Positions 36,336 to 44,574 of a stretch of 64,000 nt of DNA are shown here, piece after piece. Location of the stretch: contig NZ_FPBO01000007.1 of NCBI RefSeq assembly GCF_900116645.1, positions 186,001-250,000 of the forward strand. The letters run 5' to 3'. The stretch comes from Pseudoduganella namucuonensis (GTDB lineage: Bacteria; Pseudomonadota; Gammaproteobacteria; Burkholderiales; Burkholderiaceae_D). The first letter of the stretch is position 1. The number at the start of each line of letters is the position of its first letter. Both the position numbers and the translations under genes were made by a program. The notes under the pieces are model-generated. The model saw only the letters and a list, made by a program, of their open reading frames with translations. It was not told the DNA's origin and ran no database searches.

Positions 36336-36458
36336 AGACTAGCTCTACCTGCTGCACATGCAACCGATATGCGTGGTGGCAGTGAGGTGCGCCGCGAGGC
36401 GCACCGACCAGACAAATCACCTCCCCCTATGCCCGCTTTAACCAGCGGGCATTTTTTT
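36336..36458 (+). ncRNA. Candidate small RNA 2 with GNRA hairpin and anti-Shine-Dalgarno motif
   Basis: About 120 bases. It contains a perfect 8-bp hairpin GGTGCGCC / GGCGCACC closed by a GCGA (GNRA) tetraloop (36386-36405), then CACCTCCCCC (36418-36427), complementary to Shine-Dalgarno sequences, and then the terminator. The order hairpin, anti-Shine-Dalgarno run, terminator is that of a trans-acting small RNA. No credible protein is encoded. The 5' end is estimated. Confidence 0.55.
36429..36458 (+). terminator. Intrinsic terminator of small RNA 2
   Basis: Stem ATGCCCGC / GCGGGCAT, 8-base loop TTTAACCA, then T6. Differs from the terminator at 36257 in only the closing pair region and one loop base. 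Confidence 0.92.
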
Positions 36459-36481
36459 GCGCTGCATGATATCGTTGCCCC

Positions 36482-36877
36482 ATGCTCAATCTCTTCCAAC
36501 AAGTGGTGCTGACCCCGGCGCACGCCAATCTGCGCTACCGCACCGCCATCGTGCTCTACCTGCTGATCCTGATCCTGGGCTCCATCCCCGGCGCGCGCGC
36601 CGACGTGGGCCAGGTCGCGTCCGGGTTGCTGCTGCATTCCTGCGCCTACGCCGGCCTCGCTTTCCTGCTGTTCACCGGCGGCCAGGGCGGTCCGGGCCTA
36701 CGCGCCGTCAAGGCGGTCGCCACCGTCATGGCGATGGGCGCGCTTGACGAGCTGGTCCAGAGTTTCCTGCCCTATCGCCATGGCGCTGTCGCTGATTGGC
36801 TGGTCGACACCGTCTCCGCCATCGTCACCGCCAGCGGGATGTGGGCGCTGTGGAGCCGTCACAAGGTACTCGGCTGA
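36482..36877 (+). CDS. VanZ-like membrane protein
   Basis: A 131-residue inner-membrane protein with about four hydrophobic segments. The pattern YRTAIVLYLLILILGSIPGA, the conserved ALDELVQSFLP and YRHGAVADWLVDTVSA match the VanZ-like family, whose namesake gives low-level teicoplanin resistance; the general function of the family is not known. The gene starts 24 bp after the terminator of small RNA 2. Its 3' half is overlapped by an antisense reading frame (36698-37078). Confidence 0.85.
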   Translation: MLNLFQQVVLTPAHANLRYRTAIVLYLLILILGSIPGARADVGQVASGLLLHSCAYAGLAFLLFTGGQGGPGLRAVKAVATVMAMGALDELVQSFLPYRHGAVADWLVDTVSAIVTASGMWALWSRHKVLG

Positions 36878-37078
36878 ATTGGCGCGCGGGCCCGGCCGGC
36901 ACAGGCCGCCGGCGCGTTCGCTGTCGCGCCGCATTTCCATCAATTGTTCCGCCCGTCCCAGCCTGACCAGGCTGTAGAGGGTCTGTCGCAATCCGTGCCG
37001 CTGGCGCGCGCTGGCTTGCGGTCCGTGCAGGGCCGCGATCAACTCTTCGATGAGGTATTCCGTTTTGCGCGTCGGCAT
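36698..37078 (-). CDS. Hypothetical protein, partly antisense to the VanZ-like gene
   Basis: A 126-residue frame starting MPTRKTEYLIEELIAALHGP, with AGGA seven bases ahead of the ATG at 37078. The first 60 residues (to MEMRRDSERAGG) have normal helical, charged composition and look coding. The rest runs antisense to the last 180 bp of the VanZ-like gene and is low in quality (His/Gly/Asp-rich). Possibly a short real gene whose stop was lost by a frameshift near 36890. No family recognised. Confidence 0.45.
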   Translation of the reverse strand: MPTRKTEYLIEELIAALHGPQASARQRHGLRQTLYSLVRLGRAEQLMEMRRDSERAGGLCRPGPRANSAEYLVTAPQRPHPAGGDDGGDGVDQPISDSAMAIGQETLDQLVKRAHRHDGGDRLDGA

Positions 37079-37231
37079 AGTCTATTCCTATGAATTTCTG
37101 ACGTGCAATTATTGCTTTGCAATCAGCCCGACAGTTTGATATGCGTCAATCGTGCTCACTGCGAGCGGAACGGGTGGCATGATGATCAGCTCCAACCTAC
37201 CGAGCGTCCGCTCGTTTAATGGAGATTCATC

Positions 37232-37747
37232 ATGAAGACAAAAATCACTTTGCTGGCAGGGGTGCTGTGCGCGCTGAGCGCCTGTTCCACGACCGATATG
37301 ACGGACAAGCAGGCCAGCGGCACCGATAGTTACGGGTCGCCGGGTTCGGCGGGGAGCACGGCCGCCGCCGCCACGTCCGGGTCGTCCGGCACGCCGGGGG
37401 GCTGGAGCGCTTCGGGAACCACGGGCACGGCCGGCGCGGCCGCCGCCGGCATGGACCAGGCCGGCGCGCAGCGCAGCACCACCGGCACCATGCAAAGCTG
37501 GAGCGGCGTGGTGACGGCGATCGATCCCATCCTGAGGCAGGACGCGATGGCGATGGGCGCCGGCGCCGTGGGGGCCGCCGCCGTGGGCGGCACGATGAGC
37601 AGGGAGGGTTCGCCGACGGACAAGGTCTACCGCGTGACCATGCGCGCCGACGACGGCACCACGCAGACGGTCATCGTCGAAAACATGCCCAGCTATAAGA
37701 CGGGCGACCGCGTGCGCAGCACCAACGGCTCGGTGCAGCGCGAGTAG
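37232..37747 (+). CDS. Lipoprotein with Gly/Ser-rich linker
   Basis: A 171-residue lipoprotein: signal peptide ending in the lipobox LSAC (Cys at residue 18), then a Ser/Gly/Thr/Ala linker (about 25-88), then a C-terminal domain with SWSGVVTAIDPILRQDAMAM, a small glycine-zipper-like run GAGAVGAAAVGG, and VYRVTMRADDGTTQTVIVEN. The C-terminal domain resembles the beta-rich domain of glycine-zipper outer-membrane lipoproteins (SlyB/Pcp-like). GGAG is placed before the ATG. Function probably structural in the envelope; not further known. Confidence 0.72.
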   Translation: MKTKITLLAGVLCALSACSTTDMTDKQASGTDSYGSPGSAGSTAAAATSGSSGTPGGWSASGTTGTAGAAAAGMDQAGAQRSTTGTMQSWSGVVTAIDPILRQDAMAMGAGAVGAAAVGGTMSREGSPTDKVYRVTMRADDGTTQTVIVENMPSYKTGDRVRSTNGSVQRE

Positions 37748-37758
37748 CCGGTGGGCGG

Positions 37759-38706
37759 CTAGTACAGTTGCTCGACCTGGTAGCCGCGCTCGCGCAGCAG
37801 TTCCGGCAGGCTGTTGTCGCCCACCAGGTGCAGCAGGCCCACGCCCACAAAGGCGACTTGGTCCGTTTTCATGATGTCCTCGATGGAGGCGGCCATTTCC
37901 GGATTGCGCTTGCCCAGCAGCGTACGCTCCATGAAGGCGGCCGACACGGTGTCGCCGCTGACCAGCGTTTTCCACGCCGCCTTGATGCCGGGCGCGTCCG
38001 CCGTGCTCCAGGCGTCGATCAGGCCGGCCGTTTTCTTCAGCGACACGCCGCTGGCCAGTTCGGCCAGGTTCTCGCGCAGATAGGCCTCCTGTTGCGCATC
38101 GTCCAGGGTGTCGAACAGGCTGAGCTGGTAGTCCGCGCTCTCCAGTTCACGCAGCGGCTTGCGCTGCCGCATCGCGGTCGACAGCAGATACTGCTCCACG
38201 CCATTGCTGCGCGCGTAGCCGTGGCGCTCGATCTCGGCGCCCACCAGGATGTTGGCCAGCAGCCAGGGCTTGTACTGTTCCATGCCGGCCAGCGACATGC
38301 CGGCGCGCGCCATCGCCTGCTCCAGCAATTGCAGGGTTTCCGGCGACAGGTGCCGGCGCACCGAATCGCCGGGCGCGTAGCGGGCGTAGCGGGCCAGCGC
38401 GCGCTGGAACTGGTCGTTAGCGCGCACGTCCAGCTCCAGCACCAGCGTGGTGGAGTCGGCCAGCGCGCGGGTCACCTGCGGCTCCAGCGGGAAGAAGGCC
38501 TGCTTGCCCACGTGGACCGTGCCGAACAGGTAGCTGGTCTTGCCGGCGTTTTGCACGCGGTACAGTGCGCCGCGGCGCGGCGCGGCCTGCTCGGCCAGCG
38601 CCGCGGCGCCTTCCGACAGGTGAGGATTGATACTCATGTCCATGGTGTGTCCTGGCAGGCAAACCGCGCACAAAAGTGCACAGATTGACAATAAAGTGCG
38701 ACGCAT
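37759..38706 (-). CDS. TraB/GumN-family protein, secreted
   Basis: A 315-residue protein with a signal peptide (cleavage near residue 21). The two conserved G-x-x-H motifs LFGTVHVGK (about 60-68) and VGVGLLHLVG (near 290) mark the TraB/GumN (ChaN/Tiki-like) superfamily, whose members include metalloproteases and haem-binding proteins. The Tiki-type proteases use these His and Glu residues for metal binding. The substrate is unknown. It converges with the lipoprotein gene, 11 bp from its end. Single gene. Confidence 0.88.
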   Translation of the reverse strand: MRRTLLSICALLCAVCLPGHTMDMSINPHLSEGAAALAEQAAPRRGALYRVQNAGKTSYLFGTVHVGKQAFFPLEPQVTRALADSTTLVLELDVRANDQFQRALARYARYAPGDSVRRHLSPETLQLLEQAMARAGMSLAGMEQYKPWLLANILVGAEIERHGYARSNGVEQYLLSTAMRQRKPLRELESADYQLSLFDTLDDAQQEAYLRENLAELASGVSLKKTAGLIDAWSTADAPGIKAAWKTLVSGDTVSAAFMERTLLGKRNPEMAASIEDIMKTDQVAFVGVGLLHLVGDNSLPELLRERGYQVEQLY

Positions 38707-38866
38707 AAACTTCCCCCTGCCGGGTCCATTGACGGTTCGGCAATCAGCGATGGGTGGGTGTAGGGTGAAACAGGAAAGGCGGGATAAACGGCCTAGCTGT
38801 TATTGATGGTAAGACTTATTTTGCCGCGAGGGAACCAATTTCTTGGCGGAAGGAATCAAATACAAC

Positions 38867-38889
38867 GCGGCGTCCGGGGCGGACGCCGC
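38867..38889 (-). terminator. Probable terminator of the dipeptidase operon
   Basis: Stem GCGGCGTCC / GGACGCCGC with a 5-base loop, 10 bp after the dipeptidase stop; the minus strand goes on with a moderately T-rich TTGTATTTGATT. Confidence 0.6.
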
Positions 38890-38899
38890 GCCCGGGGCG

Positions 38900-40411
38900 T
38901 CAACGTGCCAGTTCGACCAGCACAGCCGTGTACATCTGCAGATTCAGCAGCAACTGTGCGTTGGTGATGTATTCATGTTCCGAGTGGCCGGTGTAGGGCA
39001 TGCCGGGCATGGCCGGGCCGAAGGACACCGCTTTCGGGAACAGGCGGGAGTTGGTGCCGCCGCCGATCGAGATCGGCCTGGCGCCGCGCGCGCCCGTGTA
39101 GTGCTCGAACACGTCCAGCAGCACCGGCACCTGCGGCGCGTCCGTCTGCACCCAGGGCTCGCCGATCTCCAGCGCCATGCGCGCCTGCGGCGCGTGCAGG
39201 CGCTTCCACTGGCCGAAGGCTTGCTGGAACTGCTCCTTCAGTTCCGCCGCCGGCTTGCCGCGCGGCCGCCGCAGGTTGATGTTGAGCTCGATGGCGCCGA
39301 CCTTCTGCTTCAGCACCGTGGGCGCCACCGTCATGCGGCCCATGAAGGCGTCGCGGTAGGCCACCTTGCCGAAGCGCTCGCCATACAGGCCGGTACCCAC
39401 CAGGTCGTTCAGGAAGCGCACCATGGAAGCGGCCGGCGTGCCGGTCCAGGGCCGCACCTTCAGCGCGTCGGCCAGCATGCTGATGGCGTTCACGCCGTCC
39501 TCCGGCTTGGACGAGTGCGCGGACAGGCCCAGCGCCGTCACCTTCAGTTCGCGCCCCTGCCACGCGTAGTCGTAGCGCATGCCCTTCTGGCGCGCGGCGC
39601 GCTGGCGGATCTGCGCCTCCAGCGCGCGCGTGGCGTTGCCGATCACGGCGCTGGCGTCCTCCGGGATCTGGCTGCCGAAGAAGCCGCCCGCGAACTCCGT
39701 CAGCACGGGTTCCTTGCCGGCGGCCGGCGCGGCCATCGCCGGCATCGTCACCGTCACCGCGCCCCAGCCCTTCTCCGCCGTCACCACCGGGTATTCGGAA
39801 TCGAGCGTGATGTTCATCTGCGGCGGCAAATGGGTTTTCAGGAATTCCTCCAACGGCCCCCAGTCCGATTCCTCGGCCATGTACACATACAGTTCCAGCC
39901 GCTTTTTCAGCGGCAGGGCGCTGTCCTTGATGGCCTTCATCGCGTACAGCGCGGTGGCGATCGGCCCCTTGTCGTCCTCGGCGCCGCGGGCGATCAGGCG
40001 GCCCGGTTCGGAGGTGGCGTCCAGTTCGAACGGCGACTTGGCCCACTTGGCCGGATTCACCGGCTGCACGTCGCCGTGCGTGATGATGCCCACGCGGTCG
40101 GAACTGTCGCCGTGGCCGATCACCAGCACGTGACCGTGGTCCTCGAAATCGAAGCCCAGGCGCGCCGCCTCCTCGCCCAGGAATTTCTTGAAACCGAGGT
40201 GCTGTGGATTCTTGTCGAAAGGCACGGCCGGGTCGGCCACCGTGTTGTAGCGGACCATGCCGGCCAGGCTGGCGGTCAATTGCTGGGGATAGACCGCCAG
40301 CGCGTAGCGCGCGATCTCGGTGGCGGGTTCGCTGAGCGGCATGGCGTGCAGCGGCGCGGTCAGGAGTGGAGCTTGCAGGAGCAAAGCCAAGGACGCGAGT
40401 TTTTTCAGCAT
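38900..40411 (-). CDS. Secreted M20-family dipeptidase
   Basis: A 503-residue zinc peptidase with an N-terminal signal peptide (cleaved near residue 23, LHAMPLS). The M20 metal ligands are seen: His-Gly-Asp in IITHGDVQPV, RGAEDDKGP, YMAEESDWG and the late GGGTNSRLFP region. It belongs to the PepV/CNDP-like dipeptidase group that removes short peptides, here in the periplasm. It starts 7 bp after the binding-protein gene upstream (40419-41150), with an AGGGG site inside that gene's end, so the two form an operon: a small molecule-binding protein and a dipeptidase. Both suggest use of peptide-derived amino acids. Confidence 0.88.
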   Translation of the reverse strand: MLKKLASLALLLQAPLLTAPLHAMPLSEPATEIARYALAVYPQQLTASLAGMVRYNTVADPAVPFDKNPQHLGFKKFLGEEAARLGFDFEDHGHVLVIGHGDSSDRVGIITHGDVQPVNPAKWAKSPFELDATSEPGRLIARGAEDDKGPIATALYAMKAIKDSALPLKKRLELYVYMAEESDWGPLEEFLKTHLPPQMNITLDSEYPVVTAEKGWGAVTVTMPAMAAPAAGKEPVLTEFAGGFFGSQIPEDASAVIGNATRALEAQIRQRAARQKGMRYDYAWQGRELKVTALGLSAHSSKPEDGVNAISMLADALKVRPWTGTPAASMVRFLNDLVGTGLYGERFGKVAYRDAFMGRMTVAPTVLKQKVGAIELNINLRRPRGKPAAELKEQFQQAFGQWKRLHAPQARMALEIGEPWVQTDAPQVPVLLDVFEHYTGARGARPISIGGGTNSRLFPKAVSFGPAMPGMPYTGHSEHEYITNAQLLLNLQMYTAVLVELAR

Positions 40412-40418
40412 GTTTCCC

Positions 40419-41150
40419 CTATCGGTAATGCGCCATTATCTTGTTCAGTTCGCCGTCGTGCAACAGTTTGTCGATGGCGCGATTGACCTCGTCCACGCTG
40501 ACGCCGCTCCTGGGCGACACCGCGCACTGGGTGAGATAGGTGCGCACCAGCAACGGCGGATGAATATCCAGCTTGCCCCCCTGCTTGCGGTAGTAATCGA
40601 CGAACAAGGTCAGCGTCGACACGTGGCGCACGCGGCCCAGGCTCAGCTTGCGCAGGTTGTTCCAGCCGGAAACCGCGTCGGCGCGGCGGAAGCGCTCGCC
40701 CAGCGCCTGTTCCAGGTCCGGATACACATAGCCGAGCACCGTGCCGATCTGCTGGTCGGCCAGGTCCGCCAGCGCGCGCGGCCGCTCGACGCCGCGGCTG
40801 GTCACCACCACCTCGCTGTAGGGGAAGAAATGCTGGGTCCAGTGCAGCTTGCCCGGCAGCCAGGGCGCCATGTACAGGCAGACGATGTCGCCCTGGCCCT
40901 GCTCCAGCGCCTGGGCGATGCGCTTGCGCGGCAGGCTGCGGAACACGGCCGTGCGGCCCAGGAGCTTGGCCAGCGCCTGGCCCAGGTCGTAATGCATGCC
41001 GGCCACCACCCTGCCGTCGCGCGCCTCCGCCAGGGGCATCTGGGCCCCGGTATCGGCCAGCACGATCAACGGCGCGGCGCGCGCGCAGCACGGGAGCGCG
41101 CCGAGGACGCCAAACACCGTGCTCAGCAGCAGGTGGCAAGAGCGTTTCAT
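40419..41150 (-). CDS. Periplasmic amino-acid-type binding protein (family 3 fold)
   Basis: A 243-residue secreted protein (signal peptide to about residue 26, CCARAAP) of the PBPb fold with GMHYDLGQALAKLLGR and a C-terminal DELNK-like helix (HDGELNKIMAHYR). Such proteins bind polar amino acids or act as ligand sensors; no permease or ATPase gene adjoins. A start at 41150 (MKRSCHLLLS) gives a proper signal peptide; the longer frame to 41213 does not. It lies in an operon with the secreted dipeptidase. Third protein of this fold in the window. Confidence 0.8.
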   Translation of the reverse strand: MKRSCHLLLSTVFGVLGALPCCARAAPLIVLADTGAQMPLAEARDGRVVAGMHYDLGQALAKLLGRTAVFRSLPRKRIAQALEQGQGDIVCLYMAPWLPGKLHWTQHFFPYSEVVVTSRGVERPRALADLADQQIGTVLGYVYPDLEQALGERFRRADAVSGWNNLRKLSLGRVRHVSTLTLFVDYYRKQGGKLDIHPPLLVRTYLTQCAVSPRSGVSVDEVNRAIDKLLHDGELNKIMAHYR

Positions 41151-41224
41151 GATGGATACCAAGTCTACAGGAAAGCCCCCGCGCACGGCAGGGCCATCAT
41201 TGAATCCGGACACGCCGCCCCGAT

Positions 41225-42229
41225 ATGCCTGCCATGATCCCCTATTCCATACTCGACCTGTCCCCCATCGCCGAAGGCGGCGATGCCCGCACCTCGCTGC
41301 GCAACACGCTGGACCTGGCGCAACACGGCGAACGCTGGGGCTACCGGCGCTACTGGCTGGCCGAACACCACGGCATGCCCGGCATCGCCAGCGCCGCCAC
41401 GGCGGTGGTGATCGCGCACGTGGCGGCCGGCACCGCCACCATCCGCGTGGGCGCCGGCGGCGTGATGCTGCCCAACCACTCGCCGCTGGTGATCGCCGAG
41501 CAGTTCGGCACGCTGGAGGCGCTGCACCCGGGCCGCATCGACCTCGGCCTGGGCCGCGCGCCCGGCTCCGACCAGGCCACCGCGCGCGCGCTGCGGCGCA
41601 ACCTGGCCTCCGACGCGGACGAGTTTCCGCAGGACGTGCAAGAGTTGCAGGACTACATGTCCGACGCGCCGCGCCAGCGCATCCTCGCCGTGCCCGGCAA
41701 GGGCGCCAAGGTGCCGCTCTGGATCCTGGGCTCCAGCCTGTACGGCGCCCAGGTGGCCGCGCATTTCGGCCTGCCCTACGCCTTCGCCTCGCATTTCGCG
41801 CCGGCCCAGATGACGCAGGCCATCGCCCTGTACCGCGCCAATTTCCGTCCCTCGGCGCAACTGGACCAGCCCTACGTCATGCTGGGCTACAACGTGTTCG
41901 CCGCCGACACCGACGCGGAGGCGCAACTGCTCGCCACGTCGATGCAGCAAGCCTTCGTCAACCTGCGCAGCGGCCGCCCCACGCGATTGCCACCGCCGCT
42001 GGACGGCTACCGCGGCACGCTGGGGCCGCAGGAAAACGCCATGCTCGACTCGGTGCTGTCCTGCGCCGCGATCGGCGCGCCGGACACCGTCGCCGAACAG
42101 TTGCGCGCCTTCGCCGCCAGCACCCAGGCCGACGAGCTGATGATCACCTCGCAGATCTTCGACCACGCCAAACGGCTGCGCTCCTACGAGATCACGTCCG
42201 AGGTGTGGCGCCAACTGGCGCACGACTGA
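41225..42229 (+). CDS. LLM-class flavin-dependent oxidoreductase
   Basis: A 334-residue luciferase-like monooxygenase (YhbW-type). It starts [20 protein letters not shown] with the typical [40 protein letters not shown] and [15 protein letters not shown] segments. FMN or F420 dependence is usual; the substrate cannot be predicted. The ATG at 41225 has no clear Shine-Dalgarno site; an ATG at 41234 is equally possible. It is divergent from the binding-protein/dipeptidase operon with a 74-bp spacer and reads toward the MFS gene. Confidence 0.87.
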   Translation: MPAMIPYSILDLSPIAEGGDARTSLRNTLDLAQHGERWGYRRYWLAEHHGMPGIASAATAVVIAHVAAGTATIRVGAGGVMLPNHSPLVIAEQFGTLEALHPGRIDLGLGRAPGSDQATARALRRNLASDADEFPQDVQELQDYMSDAPRQRILAVPGKGAKVPLWILGSSLYGAQVAAHFGLPYAFASHFAPAQMTQAIALYRANFRPSAQLDQPYVMLGYNVFAADTDAEAQLLATSMQQAFVNLRSGRPTRLPPPLDGYRGTLGPQENAMLDSVLSCAAIGAPDTVAEQLRAFAASTQADELMITSQIFDHAKRLRSYEITSEVWRQLAHD

Positions 42230-42305
42230 TACCGACCATATCGGCGGCCGGCGGCGCGGCGCGCCGATCGACACTACAATGGCCCTCCCGTTACCAGGAG
42301 TGCCA

Positions 42306-43514
42306 TTGTCCACCTCCCACCCACCGCCGCTCGCGCGCGGCATGGTGCTGCTGCTGGCCACCGCCACCGGCCTCATCGTCGCCAACCTGTACTACGCCCA
42401 GCCGCTGGTCGGCCCCATCAGCCGGGCCACCGGCCTGTCGGCGGGCGCCGCCGGCCTGATCGTCACCCTGACGCAGCTCGGCTACGTCGCCGGCATGGTG
42501 TTCATCGTGCCGCTGGGCGACCTGCTGGAGAACCGCCGCCTGATCGTCACGACGCTGGGCGCCACCGCCCTCGCCCTGCTGGGCGCGGCCTTCGCCGGCA
42601 ACGCCGCCCAGTTCCTGCTGGCCGCCTTCTGCGTCGGCCTGGGCTCGGTCGCCGCGCAGGTGGTGGTGCCCTTCGCCGCCCACCTGTCGCCCGAGCATTT
42701 GCGGGGCGAGAGCGTGGGCAAGGTCATGAGCGGGCTGATGCTCGGCATCATGCTGGCCCGGCCCGTCTCCAGCCTGGTGACCGACTTGCTGGACTGGCAC
42801 GCCGTCTTCGTGCTGTCGGCCATCGCCACGGCCGCGCTGGCGCTGCTGCTGCGCCGCCGGCTGCCCGAGCGCAAGCCGCGGTCGTCGCTGGCCTATCCCG
42901 CGCTGCTGGCCTCGCTGTGGCATCTGTTGAAGACCACGCCCATCCTGCGCCGCCGCGCCGCCTACCAGGCCTGCATGTTCGGCGCCTTCAGCCTGTTCTG
43001 GACCACGGTGCCGCTGGCGCTGGCCTCGCCCCGCTTCGGCCTGTCGCAGAGCGGCATCGCCGTGTTCGCGCTGCTGGGCGTGGCCGGCGCCGTCGCCTCG
43101 CCCATCGCGGGACGGCGCGCCGACCAGGGCGAGAGCCGCTCCACCACCGGCGTGGCCATGCTGGCCGCGCTGCTGGCCTTCGGCGCGCCGCTGCTGCCGG
43201 ACGGCGGCCGCGGCGTCGACCTGGGCCTGCTGGTGTTCGCCGCCATCATGCTGGACGCGGGCGTGTCCGCCAGCCTGGTCACGGGCCAGCGCGCCATCTT
43301 CGCGCTGGGCGCGGAGGCCCGCAGCCGCCTGAACGGCCTGTACATGGCGCTGTTCTTCAGCGGCGGCGCGATCGGCTCCTCGCTGGGCGGCTGGATGTAC
43401 GCCGCCCACGGCTGGCGCGGCGCGCTGGCCGCCGGCCTGCTGTTCCCCGCCACCGCGCTGGCCATCTACGCCACCGAGTTCACCGGCAAGGGAGCGCGCG
43501 CGCGGGCGCGCTGA
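42306..43514 (+). CDS. MFS transporter
   Basis: A membrane protein of 402 residues with about 12 hydrophobic segments. FIVPLGDLLENRRLIV is the loop-2/3 motif and the AQPLVGPISRATGLSAGAAG start belongs to the YgaY/purine-efflux-like group of DHA1 transporters. The TTG at 42306 is preferred as start because AGGAG lies five bases upstream; an in-frame ATG at 42279 overlaps a TACAAT promoter-like box and has no ribosome site. The substrate is unknown. It follows the LLM oxidoreductase in the same direction with a 7-bp-stem hairpin between. Confidence 0.87.
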   Translation: MSTSHPPPLARGMVLLLATATGLIVANLYYAQPLVGPISRATGLSAGAAGLIVTLTQLGYVAGMVFIVPLGDLLENRRLIVTTLGATALALLGAAFAGNAAQFLLAAFCVGLGSVAAQVVVPFAAHLSPEHLRGESVGKVMSGLMLGIMLARPVSSLVTDLLDWHAVFVLSAIATAALALLLRRRLPERKPRSSLAYPALLASLWHLLKTTPILRRRAAYQACMFGAFSLFWTTVPLALASPRFGLSQSGIAVFALLGVAGAVASPIAGRRADQGESRSTTGVAMLAALLAFGAPLLPDGGRGVDLGLLVFAAIMLDAGVSASLVTGQRAIFALGAEARSRLNGLYMALFFSGGAIGSSLGGWMYAAHGWRGALAAGLLFPATALAIYATEFTGKGARARAR

Positions 43515-43622
43515 CTCCCTCCTTTGCCAGAGCGGCGGCTGGCCTTATAGCAGACGCGGAAATGGTGTAAAAGTGTCAAAGTTCCCCCGTTGACCAGCCC
43601 TTATTTTGAAACGGAGAGAACC

Positions 43623-44264
43623 ATGTCCTACAACACCCTGCTGACCCCGCAAGACTGCGTGCTGGCGCTGATCGACCACCAGCCGCAAATGCTGTTCGGC
43701 ACCATGTCTCACGAGCGCACCACCATCCTGCACAACGCGCAGATCCTGGCCAAGTCGGCCAAGCTGTTCGGCGTGCCGACCATCCTCACCACCATCGCCG
43801 CCGAGTCCTTCAGCGGCCACCTGATCCCGGAGATCCAGTCCGTGTTCCCGGACCAGAAGCCGATCGACCGCACCTCGATGAATTCGTGGGAAGACCAGGC
43901 CTTCAAGGACGCCATCAAGGCCACCGGCCGCAAGCGCGTGATCATCGCGGGCCTGTGGACCGAGGTGTGCGTGACCTTCCCGACCCTGCAGATGCTGGCC
44001 GAGGGCTATGAGATCTTCGTGCCGGTGGACGCCTGCGGCGACACCACGGTGGAGGCGCACGACCGCGCCATCCAGCGCATGATCCAGGCCGGCGCCACGC
44101 CGACCAACTCGCTGCAATGGATGTGCGAACTGCAGCGCGACTGGGCCCGCGGCGAGACCTACGACGGCTGCATGGAGATCTTCAAGGCGCACTCGGCCTA
44201 CGGCATCGGCATCCGCTACGCCAAGCAGATCCTGGGCGAACACGCCAACGAGGGCGGCCACTAA
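43623..44264 (+). CDS. Isochorismatase-family hydrolase
   Basis: A 213-residue cysteine hydrolase. The catalytic triad is visible: Asp in ALIDHQPQM (about residue 20), Lys in DAIKATGRKRV region, and Cys in GLWTEVCVTFPTLQML (about residue 119). This subgroup (YcaC-like) is large and acts on unknown amides. GGAG lies seven to eight bases before the ATG at 43623; a frame from 43590 is too long. Single gene; a GC-rich inverted repeat follows 34 bp downstream (44298-44331). Confidence 0.88.
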   Translation: MSYNTLLTPQDCVLALIDHQPQMLFGTMSHERTTILHNAQILAKSAKLFGVPTILTTIAAESFSGHLIPEIQSVFPDQKPIDRTSMNSWEDQAFKDAIKATGRKRVIIAGLWTEVCVTFPTLQMLAEGYEIFVPVDACGDTTVEAHDRAIQRMIQAGATPTNSLQWMCELQRDWARGETYDGCMEIFKAHSAYGIGIRYAKQILGEHANEGGH

Positions 44265-44297
44265 GCACCGGGCGCCAAGCGCCGCATCGCGTCCCCA

Positions 44298-44331
44298 GGG
44301 ACAGCCGCGCCGCCGGACGCGCGGCCGTCCC
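44298..44331. repeat. GC-rich inverted repeat after the isochorismatase-like gene
   Basis: Arms GGGACAGCCGCGC and GCGCGGCCGTCCC (one mismatch), 8-bp loop. It may end transcription, though no T-run follows. The GGGGACAG start resembles the dispersed palindromes at 28.5, 49.1 and 50.9 kb. Confidence 0.5.
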
Positions 44332-44430
44332 CACCTCCCCCTCCAAGTCGACCACGCCCCCGTGTCGCGCTAGCATGCGTTTCACCGCCGCACGATAGAG
44401 GAACCACTCTATTTTTTTTGCTGCTGCCGA

Positions 44431-44500
44431 AACGCAAATCATGCGTTAATAAATTACAAAAAGATCAAGAACGGTCCGAATAAAAATAGCACGATCGTTC
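44431..44500. promoter_or_regulatory. Two dyads upstream of the AraC-type gene
   Basis: The AT-rich 310-bp gap 44265-44574 contains AACGCA-N5-TGCGTT (44431-44447) and GCACGATCGTTC (44489-44500). The second differs from the etfBA palindrome at 9593 by a single base. Both may be regulator sites; nothing else is seen in the gap apart from the inverted repeat at 44298. Confidence 0.4.
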
Positions 44501-44574
44501 GTATTGGAGACATGGGAAATGATTCGAACGCATACGGGGCGCGCGGCGGGGCACGCCATGAACGGGGGCGTCGC

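Noticed and set aside
36300..36512. Short open frame across small RNA 2
   Set aside because: It passes through the terminator hairpin, has no ribosome site, and its residues show no coding character; RNA reading is favoured.
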